In this document: in pieces, positions 22,806 through 34,807 of the stretch
How positions within the stretch are numbered: the first letter of the stretch is position 1
How the letters are laid out: every line of letters starts with the position of its first letter
Origin: Tetraselmis striata
Lineage: Eukaryota > Chlorophyta > Chlorodendrophyceae > Chlorodendrales > Chlorodendraceae
Direction of reading: 5' to 3'
NCBI GenBank assembly: GCA_006384855.1
Contig: VCJN01003588.1
Span: 124,001 to 188,000, forward strand
DNA: 64,000 nucleotides
Program-made: the position numbers and the translations under genes
The notes under the pieces: generated by a model
The model's input: only the letters and a program-made list of their open reading frames with translations
The model's database searches: none
What the model was told of the DNA's origin: nothing

Positions 22806-22985
22806 CACACCAGTAAAAGTAAAGTAAAGTTCGCCCCGGGACATCGGCCGAAGCCGCCCCAGCACTTGACCTCGTGCGCCAACTGCAGTCGTAGGTCTGG
22901 CATAGCCCACAGACCATTGCCTCATTCGAACCCCGAAGGGCTAATGCATCAACCGGGTAATAAACGGCGTACCCGCGTACCCGCG
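22806..22985 (-). repeat. Dispersed repeat, copy A (partner at 51129-51305)
   Basis: Read on the minus strand this stretch matches 51129-51305 on the plus strand at roughly 80%. Shared blocks are ggggttcgaatgaggca, agttggcgcacgaggtcaag and cgaactttactttacttt. The piece gggttcgaat resembles a tRNA B box, so a SINE is possible, but no A box was found. Confidence 0.65.
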
Positions 22986-22987
22986 TA

Positions 22988-23050
22988 GGCGGCCTGCTGT
23001 GTTGATTTTCTAATTCTGGGGAACTGCCCTTTTTGTAATTCACACCAGTA
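22988..23050 (+). repeat. Direct repeat, copy 2 (partner at 21484-21556)
   Basis: Same orientation as copy 1, about 85-90% alike over 63 bases and about 1.5 kb away. The two copies flank the minisatellite and dispersed repeat A. Confidence 0.7.
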
Positions 23051-23496
23051 CCCGCGTACCAGGACTCGATGCGGGTACCAGCAGTACTGGCATCAATGAT
23101 ACGGGTAGTACCCGTGCAGGCCCCGCCGAGGATTGTGTACGAGGAAATACCGGTACCCGTACGACCCGGGCGCGACCACGACCTGATACGATGCAAGAAG
23201 ACAGCCGGACATACGGCGCGCGCCGCGAGGTTAGACGCAGCATATCGGGAGCAGGCCGCGGAGCTTACCACCCTGGAAGCGCAGACGACCCGACTGCCGA
23301 CTCTTCCCCGTATAATCAACCCCATCACCCGCCCGACCGTCGTAGCGAAAGCCGCGCCCGAAGGCGCTCCCTGATCACAGCCTGGCAGGACTCACGTCAC
23401 GACGCACACGGCATCGCCTTGCTCGGGGAATGCTACGCTGAGGCGAGGGGTTGCCAGAAGCGTGCCGTGTCGAGCGGCGCGGAGGGCGCGGTGAGC

Positions 23497-25531
23497 ATGT
23501 TCGCCAACGACTACCAGGGCGGACCCGCCTTCGAGGTGCTTAGCCCGCAGGTATGATTAAGCGCGACTCCCTGCCCGCCCCGCTTGACATGTCCCCTTCC
23601 TGCACCTGTGACCCTTGCGTGACACGTGGTGTTGGCGCCCGTGGTGACGGCGTGCCCCGCTTTTGATCGGGGGTGCAGGGTAGCAACCCTCTCGCCAACT
23701 GGAAGATCAGCGGCCCGGGCGCGAAGGCCACAAAAAAGGTACGTTTCGGCCTGCGATGGGACGGGGGGGGGGGGGGGGGGGGGGGAAGAGGGGGGGGATG
23801 CTGGGCGCTGAGGAGCGCGCCGCTGCCGTTTGCCCGCCTCCAGGTGTACGAGAAGGCGGTGAAGGGGTACGCGTTCAGCTGCCAGGGCGGCCATGGCTTC
23901 AAGATGCAGTTCCCCAAAGACGAGCGCAAAGGGAGTGCGTCCGCGCCCATCAGCCCCGCCTCCTTCCCTGCCCTCGACGCCCGGCCCTGGAGCCCTCTAC
24001 AGCGCTGCATGGGCACATCTTTGGGGCGTGTTGGACTAATACCGCTTGGGCGCAGCCAGCATATAGTCTGAGCCCCCCCCCCCCCCCCCCTCTCCTCCCT
24101 CTTTTCCCCCTTCGCCATCTTGGCAGTGGTGCTGCTGCAGCCGTACCTTGGCCTTCAGGTGTATATACTCGGAGGCCAGCCCTTCTCACTGGAGCTCAGG
24201 TCCCCCCCCCCCCTCCCGTCCCCACACCCACCCACCCACCCACCACCCTTTATCCTGCAAATGCTGAATACTGAACCGTATGTGAACCGTATGTATTGAG
24301 AAATTTGTCTTCGCTTATCCCCAACCCCCATTGACCCATCCCCACGGCAGCGTGACAACCGCGGACAGCACCCGCCGGCGGCTGTTCCTATCCTCCTCCT
24401 TCCAGGAAGCCAAGGCTACTGCGCTGCACGCGCAGGTGGGTGGGTGCAGACACCCCGCCTGCAGTTCCCTCATGCGGCCCGCGCAATGTGCCCTGAGAGC
24501 CCTGAGAGCCGTGAAGCAGAGAGCATTGCATCCCGTTACAGTGTTGGGTGCGGCATGCATCGTTTGTAAACAGCTGGCCGGCACAGCAGCATCCAGCTCC
24601 ATTGCCACCGCGCTCACCCCTTGCTCCCCCCCCCCCCCCCCCCGCTCCTTTCGCCTGCCTCCTCCGCCAGGTCCCGCTGCAGGCCCTTCAGCGTGACTGC
24701 TGGCTGAACCTCGCATTCAACGTGGCGTCGCTTGTGGGGGACTGCTTTGGCGGGCAACCTTTCCGCTCCCTGGACCTCATGATCCTGGGCGGCGCCTTCA
24801 AGGTGGGGAGACGTTCCTGTATCACGCGTTTCCCGGTTGCCCTCTGGTTGACTGGCTCTATCACGCGCATAGCGCAGCGTTCTCTCGAACCAGCTGAACA
24901 AACTGTAGTCAACTTTGTCGTTTTAGCCGTGTGCTGTTATGTTTAGTGCTTGCAGTCCCAATTGCTGTGATACGTTTGCTTTCTATCCATTGTCGGGGAT
25001 ATAGATGTGCTTTGGATTGCATGTAATGCATGCCACCGCCCCACCTGCTCTATTGACGACGGGTGCTGTACCGTTTGCTGCCTTTGCTCTGCAGCTGCGG
25101 AGGATATTCACACTGAAGCAGCCGCCTCCCGACACGGTCACCCAGCGGCCGGTGCCCCCCCCCCCCCCCCCCCCCTTTCCTCCTACTTTTATTTCCCCTC
25201 TGCCCCATGCACACAGTCCAGGCGGCGCCTCCACTGGCAGCATGGTAGGTAGCATGGTATGGTAGCATGGCAGCATGGTATGGTAGCACCCACATGTGCC
25301 CTCCGTGAGGTGGATGCAAACGTGGGGCCGTGGCAGCCGCTCAGTCAGGGACGCGCATGTCTGCACTGCAGCAGGCGTTGGACGCCATGCCGCTGCCCAC
25401 AGCGCTCAATTACCCGATCGGCGTGGAGCACGTCACGCAGGTGCGCTGCTTGGACGGTAGGGCTGGTGCCTGTACGGTGGAAGGAACGACCAGTGGACTT
25501 TGGGAGGCTCGGCAAGGGAGGCCAGGCAGAG

Positions 25532-25563
<32 letters not shown>

Positions 25564-28500
25564 TGCCGTGGGAGGGGAGGGTAGGGGAGGGTGCAGGGAT
25601 GTGGATGCTGAGGGCCGCTCGCCGGGGCTTCATTGTGGGCGTGTGTCCAGGTGCTGGACACGCTAGCGCAGTGCGGGTCTGCGGCAAACATGGTGCACCT
25701 CAACGGGAAGCATGACCACGGCGAGGCGGCGGGCTCCCTGCAGCTGGTAAGAGGCAGCCCCCCCCCCCCCCCCCCCCCCCCTGCTTTCTTCATTGCGGTG
25801 AACCAGGGGTGTGGAAGGGGGGTCATCGCTCTTGCGGCGCAGTGTCCCTTGTGCGTGAGTGACGCTGGTACCCTGGTCCACTGAGACGTTGGTCCGTCCT
25901 GCGCTGTGATACCTGGCCGTGGGATGCGCAGGGCATCCAGGGGGAGGCGTCGCCACCCGCCAAGCGCGGGGCCGCACAGCGGCGGGCGCACTCTGGCAGC
26001 CGCATCGCCTCCCCCGGCAGCGGCACCTCCGACTCGCGGATCCCGGGCTCCCCCTCGCGCACTGGCAGCCGCCATGGGCCTGGGCACCACGTGCCGGCGG
26101 GAAATGGCGACCCGCACGACGGGCGGCGGGTGCAGTCAGCGGCGCTGCAGCGCGCAGGCAGCCCCGGGCAAGCGGGCGCGGGGCTGGTGCCACTGGAGGC
26201 GGGGCCGCAACCGGGGGCGCGCAAGGTGGCGTCGGCGGCCAGCGGCAACGCGATCAGGGGGCGCAACTCGGGGCTGGGCCGCGTGGGCGCGCAGCGGCCG
26301 CAGCCAGCGCGCGTCCACCTGGGCCTGCAGGTGCGCGGACATCCCTTTCCCCGGCTGGGCACACCCCTCCCTGCTTCCACCGCATCGACTGTTAGGGTAT
26401 ACTTGGAACCCTTTTTACTGCCCCCCCCCCCCCCCCCCCTCGTTTCCCTTATTTTGCTCCCTTGCTCCCTCCCCTCTCTTGGTCTGCCACTTAACTCTTT
26501 ATTAACTGCCCCTGGTGGACCCGCAGGTGAATGGGTCGCATGGCTCGGCATCCGAGCAGCCCGCGCTGCCGCCGCCCAGCCCCGCCCTCGACCGGCCGCC
26601 CATGTCACCGACCCGCATGAGCAACCGCCGGTCCTCGCTCCCCCCCGGCAGCAACGGTGCGCTGGTTGGGCCGTCCAGCCCAAAGCGGTCGCCCAAGCCA
26701 ACCGAGAGGGTCCGCGCCTCCAACAGCTTCAGTGGCAATTCATCTCCGATCCACCAGGTGACCTCCCCAAGGACCCAAACACACATAAGACCGAACCCTG
26801 AATAGTATGGCATATTTGGGAATTACACACATTTCAAACCCCCGGTACTGTCAGCGACTTGGAACCTGGTACAGTATTTGGAAACCTGACAGAACCTATA
26901 CTCGTTGGAAACCCTAAAGTTCCCCCGTGTCCGATCTTTTTTGGGCACCCGCCACGGGGAGATGGTCGCGGGCCACAGTGCAGGCGCTTTGCTGCTGTGC
27001 TGGGCGACGGCGGCCTGACTCTTCCCTGGCGCCGCGTCAGGTGGAGGGCGGGCTGCCGGGCGTGGTTGGCATGAGCGCGGACAAGCGGGGCGCAGGGATG
27101 GAGCCGTGGGCCACCGAGTCGGTGCGCGTCTCGGGCAGTGTCAACTTTTCCAAGTACAGCGCCAACGGGCGCTACAGCGACGGCGACGGCGCGCCGCTGG
27201 TATCCTACCTACCCCCCCCCCCCCCCCCCAACCTCCAACACCCTCACCTACACCACCACCACCACCACATTCGGCCCCCACGTGCTGCGTGACAAACTGT
27301 GACTTTTTGGGCGTCCCAGGAGGGACTTCGGGTCAGTTGCCCGGGCAAATTATCCTTAACTGTGCACCTCAGTTCAAGCTGGACGAGGGAACATGTTTTG
27401 GGGTTGGAAAATGCCTAAACCCTGAACTCCTGCTGGGCTGGTCTCGATGTTTTAGGCAGGATAAGTAAAGCTGATATATTCAATGTTTTTTGGGGCAGAC
27501 GCTGGCTGTCATGTAACCCTGGCCAAGATTCGTTCCAAACCTAGAAACCCTTGTTACTCATGAGCTTAGACGCTATTGCGTTCATTCACCCTCCTTTGTT
27601 GTACCATTTAATTGGCTTGGCTGGTTGCAGAAACAGTGAATCGCGCCATGTTCCAAAACGCTTACCAGTCAGTAGTTGTCATCCAGACGTGGCTGATGGA
27701 GAGACTGGCTGCCCCCTTTGCCGCCACCCCCTTCTGGCGCAGAGCCCGTCCGCCAGTGGGCGCAAGTTTTGGAACGACACATCCCGGCTGCGCGCGGAGG
27801 ACGTGCCGCTGCGCCGCCAGGCGGACCACATCAGCCACAGCAGCATGAGCCGGAGCACGCTGGGCGGCAGCCCGGGCCCGTCCTCGCCCTACGGCGGGCG
27901 CGTGCCCCCGCTGTCACCCTCCCCCGGCCCGCCAGGCGACCGGTCGCTAAGCGGGCTGAAGAGCGTGCCCGCCGCGCGGACACTCAACCTCAGTATGGAC
28001 GGGCCCATCGCGAGCGACCAGCCGCCCAGCTTCTCCGGCAAGAGCAACCCCGCGCCGCCCTCCATCAGCGGCGCCATCCCGCCGCTCGGCTTTGGCGGCC
28101 CGTCACTGGAGCCGCCTGCGCCGCTCGCCAGCACGTGCGCCCCACCCCACCCACGCTACCACCACCTCTACCACCGCCACGCACCAAGTATTCCCTTTGT
28201 GGCCGGCAGCCGGTGCCAGAGCTGAGCGATGACCCGCGGTGTCAAGTAGCAGACCGATACTAACATCAGTACAAAAAGGTGGTGTTTTTCAGACGTTTAC
28301 AAGTGATATTCTAAAACTGCCTTGCACGGGCTGCAGGCCGCTTTTTAAGTTGTTTGCTTTGATATTGCATCCGTACTGCGTAAGATTTGGGTTCCTAGTG
28401 CTGCTTTTTATTATTACCCGAGTGCTTTGTTGGTGGAGAAGCTACCGGCGCCGACTCAGGAATCAGACCAGGAAGTAAAAACTCGCCGTACAGGTCAGAG

Positions 28501-28747
28501 GTCAGATGTCGACAAGACTACAGCGAAACATAGGCGAATGCTCACGGTGGTTGCATGCCGGCCCAATTTGAGGCCTGTATCACGGGTTTTTACTATATAG
28601 GTGCGCCGGCATCCGTATACTGTTGACATATTTATAAATCGCCTCGGTCTGGTTGCTGAATTATTATATGGGTATGTTATACACATATGTCAATAAATTG
28701 ATCCACTTGCACGTAGTACAGATGTATCATTGCTATTGAGTAGGTAA

Positions 28748-28782
<35 letters not shown>

Positions 28783-31700
28783 ATCACCGTCAGAGACCTT
28801 TCCGTAGGGGTGCCGACGCACCTACACGAACCTTTATTATTGGCCTCACATTGGGCTGGCATGCAACCTACATAAGATATCCGCTGTAGCATTCGTATCC
28901 GAACTCTAGCAGGCATGGCTTGTTCTTATTCGCTTATTACAGTGTCATCACATCTGTAGATGCGCCGCCCTAATGGGGATGCGCATGGAGGTGTCGGTGC
29001 TTGTCGTCCATCGTGGATGGCCAACCCGCTATCTGGAAGGCCCTTGTTTCACTCCTGGTGCGGCCGGGCTGCCACAGGTCCGCCGCAACCTGGTGCCCCT
29101 CCATCGCGGAGCACCCCGGGAAGGAGCTGGAGCTGCCGTCGCCGGTGCGCTGCAGTAACAGCAGCAATCGGGTAAGCCACCGCGACATCCCAGCCAAAGC
29201 TTCCATGACTGCCCCCCCCCCCCCCCCCCCCCTTTCTTCCTCCTTCCTGGGCCCTTTTGCGGCACCCGAAGTCCCTAAACACGGTGTAGGGGTGTAGTTA
29301 GAGTATTTCCAAAGCGGATTGCAAGAAGTTTAGATTTTGATTTAGAGTTTGAGGTTGAGTTTTAGAAGTTTAGAAGTGTAGAGTGTAGAGTGTAGAGTTT
29401 AGACTTTGACACGGAATGTTGACTAGGTCTGCATGAGGGCATTGATGGTCTTTGGGTTTAATCCACATATTAGGGTTTCAATCGACAGATGATGCAATCC
29501 TTGTTGACAATCCTCGTGCATTTACGGTTACCTGCGCGGAGAGCTCGGGCTTGACAGGGGTTACTTCGGGTTGCATGCACAGTATCTGGGGTTTGATTCG
29601 ACGGGTCTGAAGTTATAGCAGGGTGGGATACAAAGGGTTTGAGATGTTAGGGTTTAACGCTGCAGCACGGTGGGCTCAGAGGGTGTGTTGACGTGTGCCG
29701 CAGATTGAGCTGGAGGCCATGGCGGCCCCGGAGCGGCTGGAGGCGCCGGCGCAGCGGTCGTTCCAGCAGCTGGGCGCGCTGGTGGAGGAGGTCGGCGTGC
29801 GCATGGCGGACGCGGACTGGCTGATGTCGGAGAGCGGGGTGCTGCGCGCATCGGTGGCGAGCTCCGCGCGAGAGGTTTGTCCCACCCTTCCCCTCTCACC
29901 CACCGCCCCCGCCCAACACGAGAGCACGTGTCCTCTGTATGGGTGTCGGCGCACCCATGACAGAAAAGGGACCCGCAGGTACTCAAGTGGCTGAGAGACA
30001 GCGGGGCCTCCGCCGCACCCATCATTGCCGCGCAGCGTGGCCATCTGGATGTGCTAGGGGGTCTGGCAGACCACGCATCAGCGGAAAGTACGGTATTGAC
30101 CGAGCACGGGACACTTTTCGGAGCGTGTCATAAATTGGGGGTGGGGGGGGGGGGGGGGTGGGGGGTGGGGGGGGGGGGGGGGGTGGGGGGGGGGGGGGGG
30201 CGGGGGGGAGATGTGTTCTGTGATGGGACACATAGTGGCAACATGATGAGGTTACGAAGAACACTGTGCTTGAATATCAACATGCCCTACCACTGCAGGT
30301 GCAAAGCACAGACAAAGCTAATGCAGAAGCAAATCAGATGTTTCTTTTGCTGGCACGCGTTGCTTGCATTGGGTTTCTTATTGCAAGTGCGGTACCAGGT
30401 AGACTACGAGTCGCCAGGAGTCGGGCTGGGGTGTGCCCCGCGAGGCCCTTGGAGGGGGGGGGTCATTGTTTTGGACTTGTGTAGCTATGGCACACAGCTA
30501 TATGCCGCTGATGTCATGCGTCGAAGGGTAGCGCAGCCACATGTGTAACGATGACTCGACACATGGTCCTTGACATGCCGTTTTCGGTGTGTATCACCCC
30601 GCCCTGACCGGTGTGCGATGCGGCGTGATGGCCGCAGGTGGAGGACGACGAGGAGCTGGGCAGTGGCTCGCCGCCCAACGAGGCAGCGGAGCGTCTGGGT
30701 CGGAAAACGCTCAGCGTGAGCGTGGACACCGAGGAGGCGGACGTGCTGCTGGGGACGATCATGCCGGTGCCGCCGAGCGGGGGCGGGGACAGCCCCGGCC
30801 GCCCCCCGGACCAGGAGGCCGCCGCGCAGGCGAGCCAGCCTTGGGGGCCGGGCGAGCCGTCGGGGGAGTCTCACTCCAAGGACAGGTATGCGGGGCGGCA
30901 CGACTTCATGGAGGCGGCCACCGACGAGTACGGGCTGTGCGCCGCGCCCCGGGCAGGTACAGCTACACACACTTGCCCCTCCCCACCTCCTTTGCTTCTC
31001 GGCTCTTTGCGCCCCCCCCCCCCCCCCCCCCACCTCCCCCCCCCCGCCCTCTTCTTTTTCGGCCGCCCCGATGTCGTTGCCTTCCATGCCATTGTCCTTC
31101 CCGTTGCAATATCAAATGGAGGGCGATAACAACCGGCGAATAGCGATTGCCTGGGAATGCTCATTCCCTCCCATCAAGCGACGCGGTCAAATTACGAGCA
31201 TGAGAGCCCCCCCCCCCCCCCCCCCCATCTCCATCCTTTGCTTTTCAGGCTCTTTACCCCCCCCCCCCCCCCCTTAACCGCTCCCTCTCTTGGTCGCGCT
31301 TGTGCCGTTGCCTGCAGTGTCGTTGCCCTCCCCTTCAAAACTTCAAATTGGAGGCGATGACCGGCCGATAACCAATTGATTGCTAACTCCTTCCCATCAA
31401 ACTACTAGCATGACAACTACATGAGAATGTCTCCTGTTAACTTGGAACATGCTGTCAATGGGGATACATTGCCCATGCCGGCATAATTGCGGTGATTTGA
31501 CGGCGGGGAAGTGGGGAAGAGACGGCGCAATAACCTCAGACAATTCAATTTGGCGACTCTTAATCAGAAGCCGTTGATAGACACAGTCGTGCATAAGGAT
31601 CCGCGTCAAGTGTGGATCAAATAGTGTCATCGGATGCATCCGGTAGATCAAGATCGGGTCGTGATTTTGATGTTGGTACTTGAAGTTTATGTCTCAAGTG

Positions 31701-32344
31701 CATCGATCTTTGAAAAGCAGCGTGACTCGTGTGATTCATCAAGCGCAGAGCCTGTGCCCGTCCCGCATTCGGGTGACGCAGACCGAATCGTGATCTTGCT
31801 GTTTACAAGATAAATTGTCCAGTCTTTTACGGGCACTCGACCGCTCATAATTCATTGGAGCTTGAATTAAAGGAAATGACGATAAAGCCCGAATTCGGTC
31901 GGGACTTTGGCTCATGATCTTGATCGTATGAGTAAAACAGGTCATGACTCTTGCCCATCAGGCCGGGAACCCACCATGATGCGGCCCACTAGCTGTGCCC
32001 TCTGCGTGTCGCCGCGCTGCTGATAGCGGCGCAGCCGCAGTTCTGACATGCATGTGTGCTGCGGCAGGCCGGCGAGGCGACCAGCTGCTGCTGTCGGAGG
32101 ATGGATACGGCTCCAGAATGTGCCCCCCTCCCCCTCCCCCCCCTCCATCCCGCTTTCTCATCTCCTCCCCTGCCGCCGGTCCTCCACACACTCACATGTA
32201 AACACTGTGTCTGGGTAGGGGTATGGGTATGATTTATTGAGAGCGGGGCAGAGGGATATCGAATCTGGAATAATGTGGAGAGAACCTTTGCAGAGCGAGG
32301 GGGCATTGCCACACCCAACTTGAAAAGTGAAGGAATGACACCCC

Positions 32345-32375
<31 letters not shown>

Positions 32376-32685
32376 AAAACAAACACACACACGCGCGCCC
32401 TCACACACCCATCACCGAGCGAAAAGGAAACATGCACACACGTTGGCCTGTTTCCTTTTCATTATCAGAAGTGTTTATTGACATGAAGCAAAAATACGTC
32501 AAAACTGAATTTGGAATGAATAAGTTCATTTTGCGCCCCCCCCCCCCCCCCCCCCCCCCCGGCCATCACCACCATCGAATGTTATAATTTGGCTGTAGGG
32601 ATGTTTATTTAGGTTTTGATGGAGTTAGGCATTAGATTAAGAAAGCCCGTGTACTCAAGTATCGGATTTTGGACATGTTTGGCAC

Positions 32686-32734
<49 letters not shown>

Positions 32735-33071
32735 CGCAAACCTGTATGCGGCTGTGAGCGCAAATATGCGAGGCCCAGACCCGCACGCCAACCTACGTGC
32801 TGACCTCCCCCCCCCCCCCCCCCTCCCCCGCGCGCGCGACAGAGTCACGCAACCGAGAGCCTTCACGCCGCCGGTGGTGACCCCGAGCCAGGTGTTTGAC
32901 TCGCCCAGCAAGGGGCTGGCGGACACCTCGTTCGCGTCGTCGCACGGGGCAGCCCGGGCCGAAGCCGGCGATGCGGTGGACCAGAGCGTGGAGTACCGGG
33001 ACCTCATCTACGACCCCATCCTCAACTGCTACTACGACACCAAGTCCAACCAGTACTTCTCCGTCAAGTGA
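23497..33071 (+). CDS. CFAP20DC: CFAP20DC, CFAP20 domain-containing ciliary protein
   Basis: The start MFANDYQGGPAFEVLSPQG and following GSNPLANWKISG match human CFAP20DC (C3orf67). Exons in phase: 23497-23550, 23679-23738, 23844-23934, 24127-24199, 24351-24435, 24671-24802, 25095-25136 (end uncertain), 25372-25440, 25651-25746, 25932-26330, 26527-26757, 27041-27199, 27743-28134, 29078-29171, 29704-29874, 30638-30956, 32068-32119 and 32843-33071; about 915 aa. The CFAP20-like domain covers the first 200 residues (LQPYLGLQVYILGGQPFSLEL, STRRRLFLSSSFQEAK, QPFRSLDLMILGGAFKLRRI, then FTLKQPP). The middle is disordered and Ser/Pro/Arg-rich. The C-terminus EYRDLIYDPILNCYYDTKSN is the conserved end motif. 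Small exons at 25213-25240 and about 29980-30050 (VLKWLRDSGASAAP, ankyrin-like) are possible but unproven. The protein's presence suggests a motile cilium. Introns carry many C or G homopolymers. Confidence 0.94.
28135..29077 (+). other. Long CFAP20DC intron with AT-rich insert and (TG)n
   Basis: This intron of about 940 bp is AT-rich from 28260 to 28960, unlike the exons around it. It carries a (TG)n run at about 28749-28783 that explains the local open frames (TH repeats on the minus strand). The AT-rich block may be an old insertion, but no ends or coding pieces were recognised. Confidence 0.45.
30138..30207. repeat. 70-bp poly-G-rich tract
   Basis: Runs of G broken by single T or C form the longest homopolymer-like block of the window, inside the CFAP20DC intron after 29874. 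Several G-quadruplexes could form. Its exact length is likely unsure in any assembly. Confidence 0.8.
30960..31420. repeat. Duplicated segment inside a CFAP20DC intron
   Basis: Two diverged copies of about 200 bp: each has a cttt-gctttt-ggctcttt lead, a long C run, then a block shaped like gtcgttgcc-ttcc, caat-aatggaggcgat and ccggc.aata, ending near tcccatcaa.c. Copy 1 is about 30976-31200 and copy 2 about 31236-31420. The result is two similar C-tract modules in tandem. Confidence 0.6.
32536..32561. repeat. Poly-C tract
   Basis: About 26 C in a row in the last CFAP20DC intron. A second run of about 25 C followed by 13 A lies at 32341-32378, and an (AC)n run lies at 32689-32730 just before the final exon. 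Confidence 0.85.
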
Positions 33072-33105
33072 CCGCGCGGTGCCTGCCGCGTGAGTCAGTC
33101 TGTAG

Positions 33106-33110
33106 TGTAA
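33106..33110 (+). terminator. TGTAA poly(A) signal of CFAP20DC
   Basis: TGTAA followed by taataataat, 35 bases after the CFAP20DC stop codon. Position and sequence fit the green-algal poly(A) signal. Confidence 0.55.
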
Positions 33111-34064
33111 TAATAATAATGTACATGTCGGCAATGACGAGCAGTCATGCCCCCGCGGCAGTGCTCAAGTGGCAATGACGGTCACGTTGACAAGTGCGGA
33201 GCGGCTTATGTCCATGTTGAGGTATCTAGAAGCATCGTGTAGGTCGACCCGTTATTGTGAAAAGTTGACCACACTTCAGGCTACACGCTAGACCGTTGCG
33301 CGTCGAGGAGGGGTACCATGTAGGCTTCACTGACCTCCAATTAGTCCTGCAAAATGCGTCGGCAACTTGCTTGATAACTATTAAATAACGGAGCGTCGTC
33401 TGCTACCCAGGGCGCCCCGTAACTGAATTGCTGCCTGAACGATTCGTCATTGAAAGGCCGGTGAAGAGACGCCGCAAAGGTTTCACTGTAGCCAACTGCG
33501 TGCTGAGGGCGAAAATCAGCATGCAGGCGTCGACATTCAGAAGATATGGTTTGAATTGGGTCCAAATAGTGTCAATTTCGTCAGGCTGATAACCGCGACA
33601 GAAATGAAACAAGGCTGCATTGAGACGTTGGATAGATTGCAAATGACCAAATAATCATTGAAGTTACCAAAAAACAGGGAATTTTAGTGTTATGAACTAC
33701 GCCGCCTCGTTCTCGTCAATCATACGGCGGTTTTCCCGGTATCTGTAGCAAAGCCGCGACCACCTGGCGGCGCCGATATATGCCCCGCCATATAGCACAC
33801 TATACATACCATATTGACTCGTTGCCGAGTGCTTCCAGGTTAGCATGAGCCACCACATGACGGAAAACCGAAAATTATCCGAAATGCACGTGGTGGCTCA
33901 CTCGTCTGGGCGGACGGTTGCCGGTTGCCGTTTCGTCTACAATTGACCGGATGACCCCTGCTGGCAGGCACAGCAGAACCTTATTCACAGTGTTATTATA
34001 ACCGCGTCGCCACCCGTACTTCTGTCCATGAATTTGATCTCTAGCAGGCCGGGCGCGGGTTCTT
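33111..34064. other. Intergenic stretch with an unidentified minus-strand coding relic
   Basis: No gene is supported. Minus-strand frames at 33341-33642 have protein-like composition (FRPQHAVGYSETFA, HFCRGYQPDEIDTIW) but no family I recognise; an old mobile-element piece is the likeliest source. The rest, 33650-34060, shows nothing. Confidence 0.35.
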
Positions 34065-34560
34065 GTCCGCAGTGTGTGTGCGTTTCGGGGGGGGGGGGGG
34101 GGGGGGTTCGGGGGCGAGGTAGGGGGGTATATTTCGTTCTTTGATTTAGCAATAAGATATGCAAAATAATGGTGGGACATCGGGCGGCCAGCATAGAGAC
34201 AAGTTTTTACCCGCTACTGCTGCTGGCGGAAATCTCAAACCATATAATAATCCAAACAGGCGGGGGTATGTGTGTGTGTGTGGGGGGGGGGGGGGGGGGG
34301 GGGGTTAAGAGTACACAAGTGTCGTTAATACACATAGCTAACCAAAATGAAGCGCGGCACTTGCGACTGTTTGTTTCTAGTTTGGATTCTTATGTGGTCT
34401 GGGATTTCCGCCGGCAGCAATAGCAGGTTAGTACGTGTCCCTATACTGCCCGCCCGATGTCTCGCCGTTATTGTATATCTTGCTGTAAAATCGAAGAACA
34501 AGAACTGCACCCCCTCCCATCCGCGAACGCCCCTGCTGATGTTATTGCGCGACAAGAAAT
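34065..34560. mobile_element. Large imperfect inverted repeat (MITE-like)
   Basis: The arm at about 34106-34258 is the diverged reverse complement of about 34372-34527 (around 80%). Matching blocks include acatcgggcgg, gctgctggcggaaatc and aatccaaac. Weaker pairing reaches out to about 34065 and 34560. The loop of about 113 bases holds (TG)n and a G run of about 24; another G run sits next to the left arm. It looks like a nonautonomous DNA transposon or foldback element. Because of the arms, similar peptides appear on opposite strands (for example LLLLAEISNHIIIQT against LLLLPAEIPDHIRIQT). Confidence 0.7.
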
Positions 34561-34807
34561 ATATGTGAAGGTTACATGCCGCACTGCGCGTGGTGTCTTG
34601 TTATTGGGAACTAAGGGACGCATGGATAAGTCGGCCAAATAGCCTCATGGGACACAATCCTACCTCGTATCACTCGCCGGTGAGCACAATACAAGGCGAG
34701 GGCGTGGAGGCACCGCCATGGTCGCTACATTAAACACCCCACCCCTCCATGAGCAACTCCCCATCGGCCACACCCACTGGGCTATCTCCCCGACCACACT
34801 GCACTCC

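Noticed and set aside
25823-26701. Minus-strand 292-codon frame
   Set aside because: Antisense shadow of the disordered CFAP20DC exons, with poly-Gly from a C tract.
28749-28783. TH-repeat peptide
   Set aside because: It is the translation of a (TG)n microsatellite.
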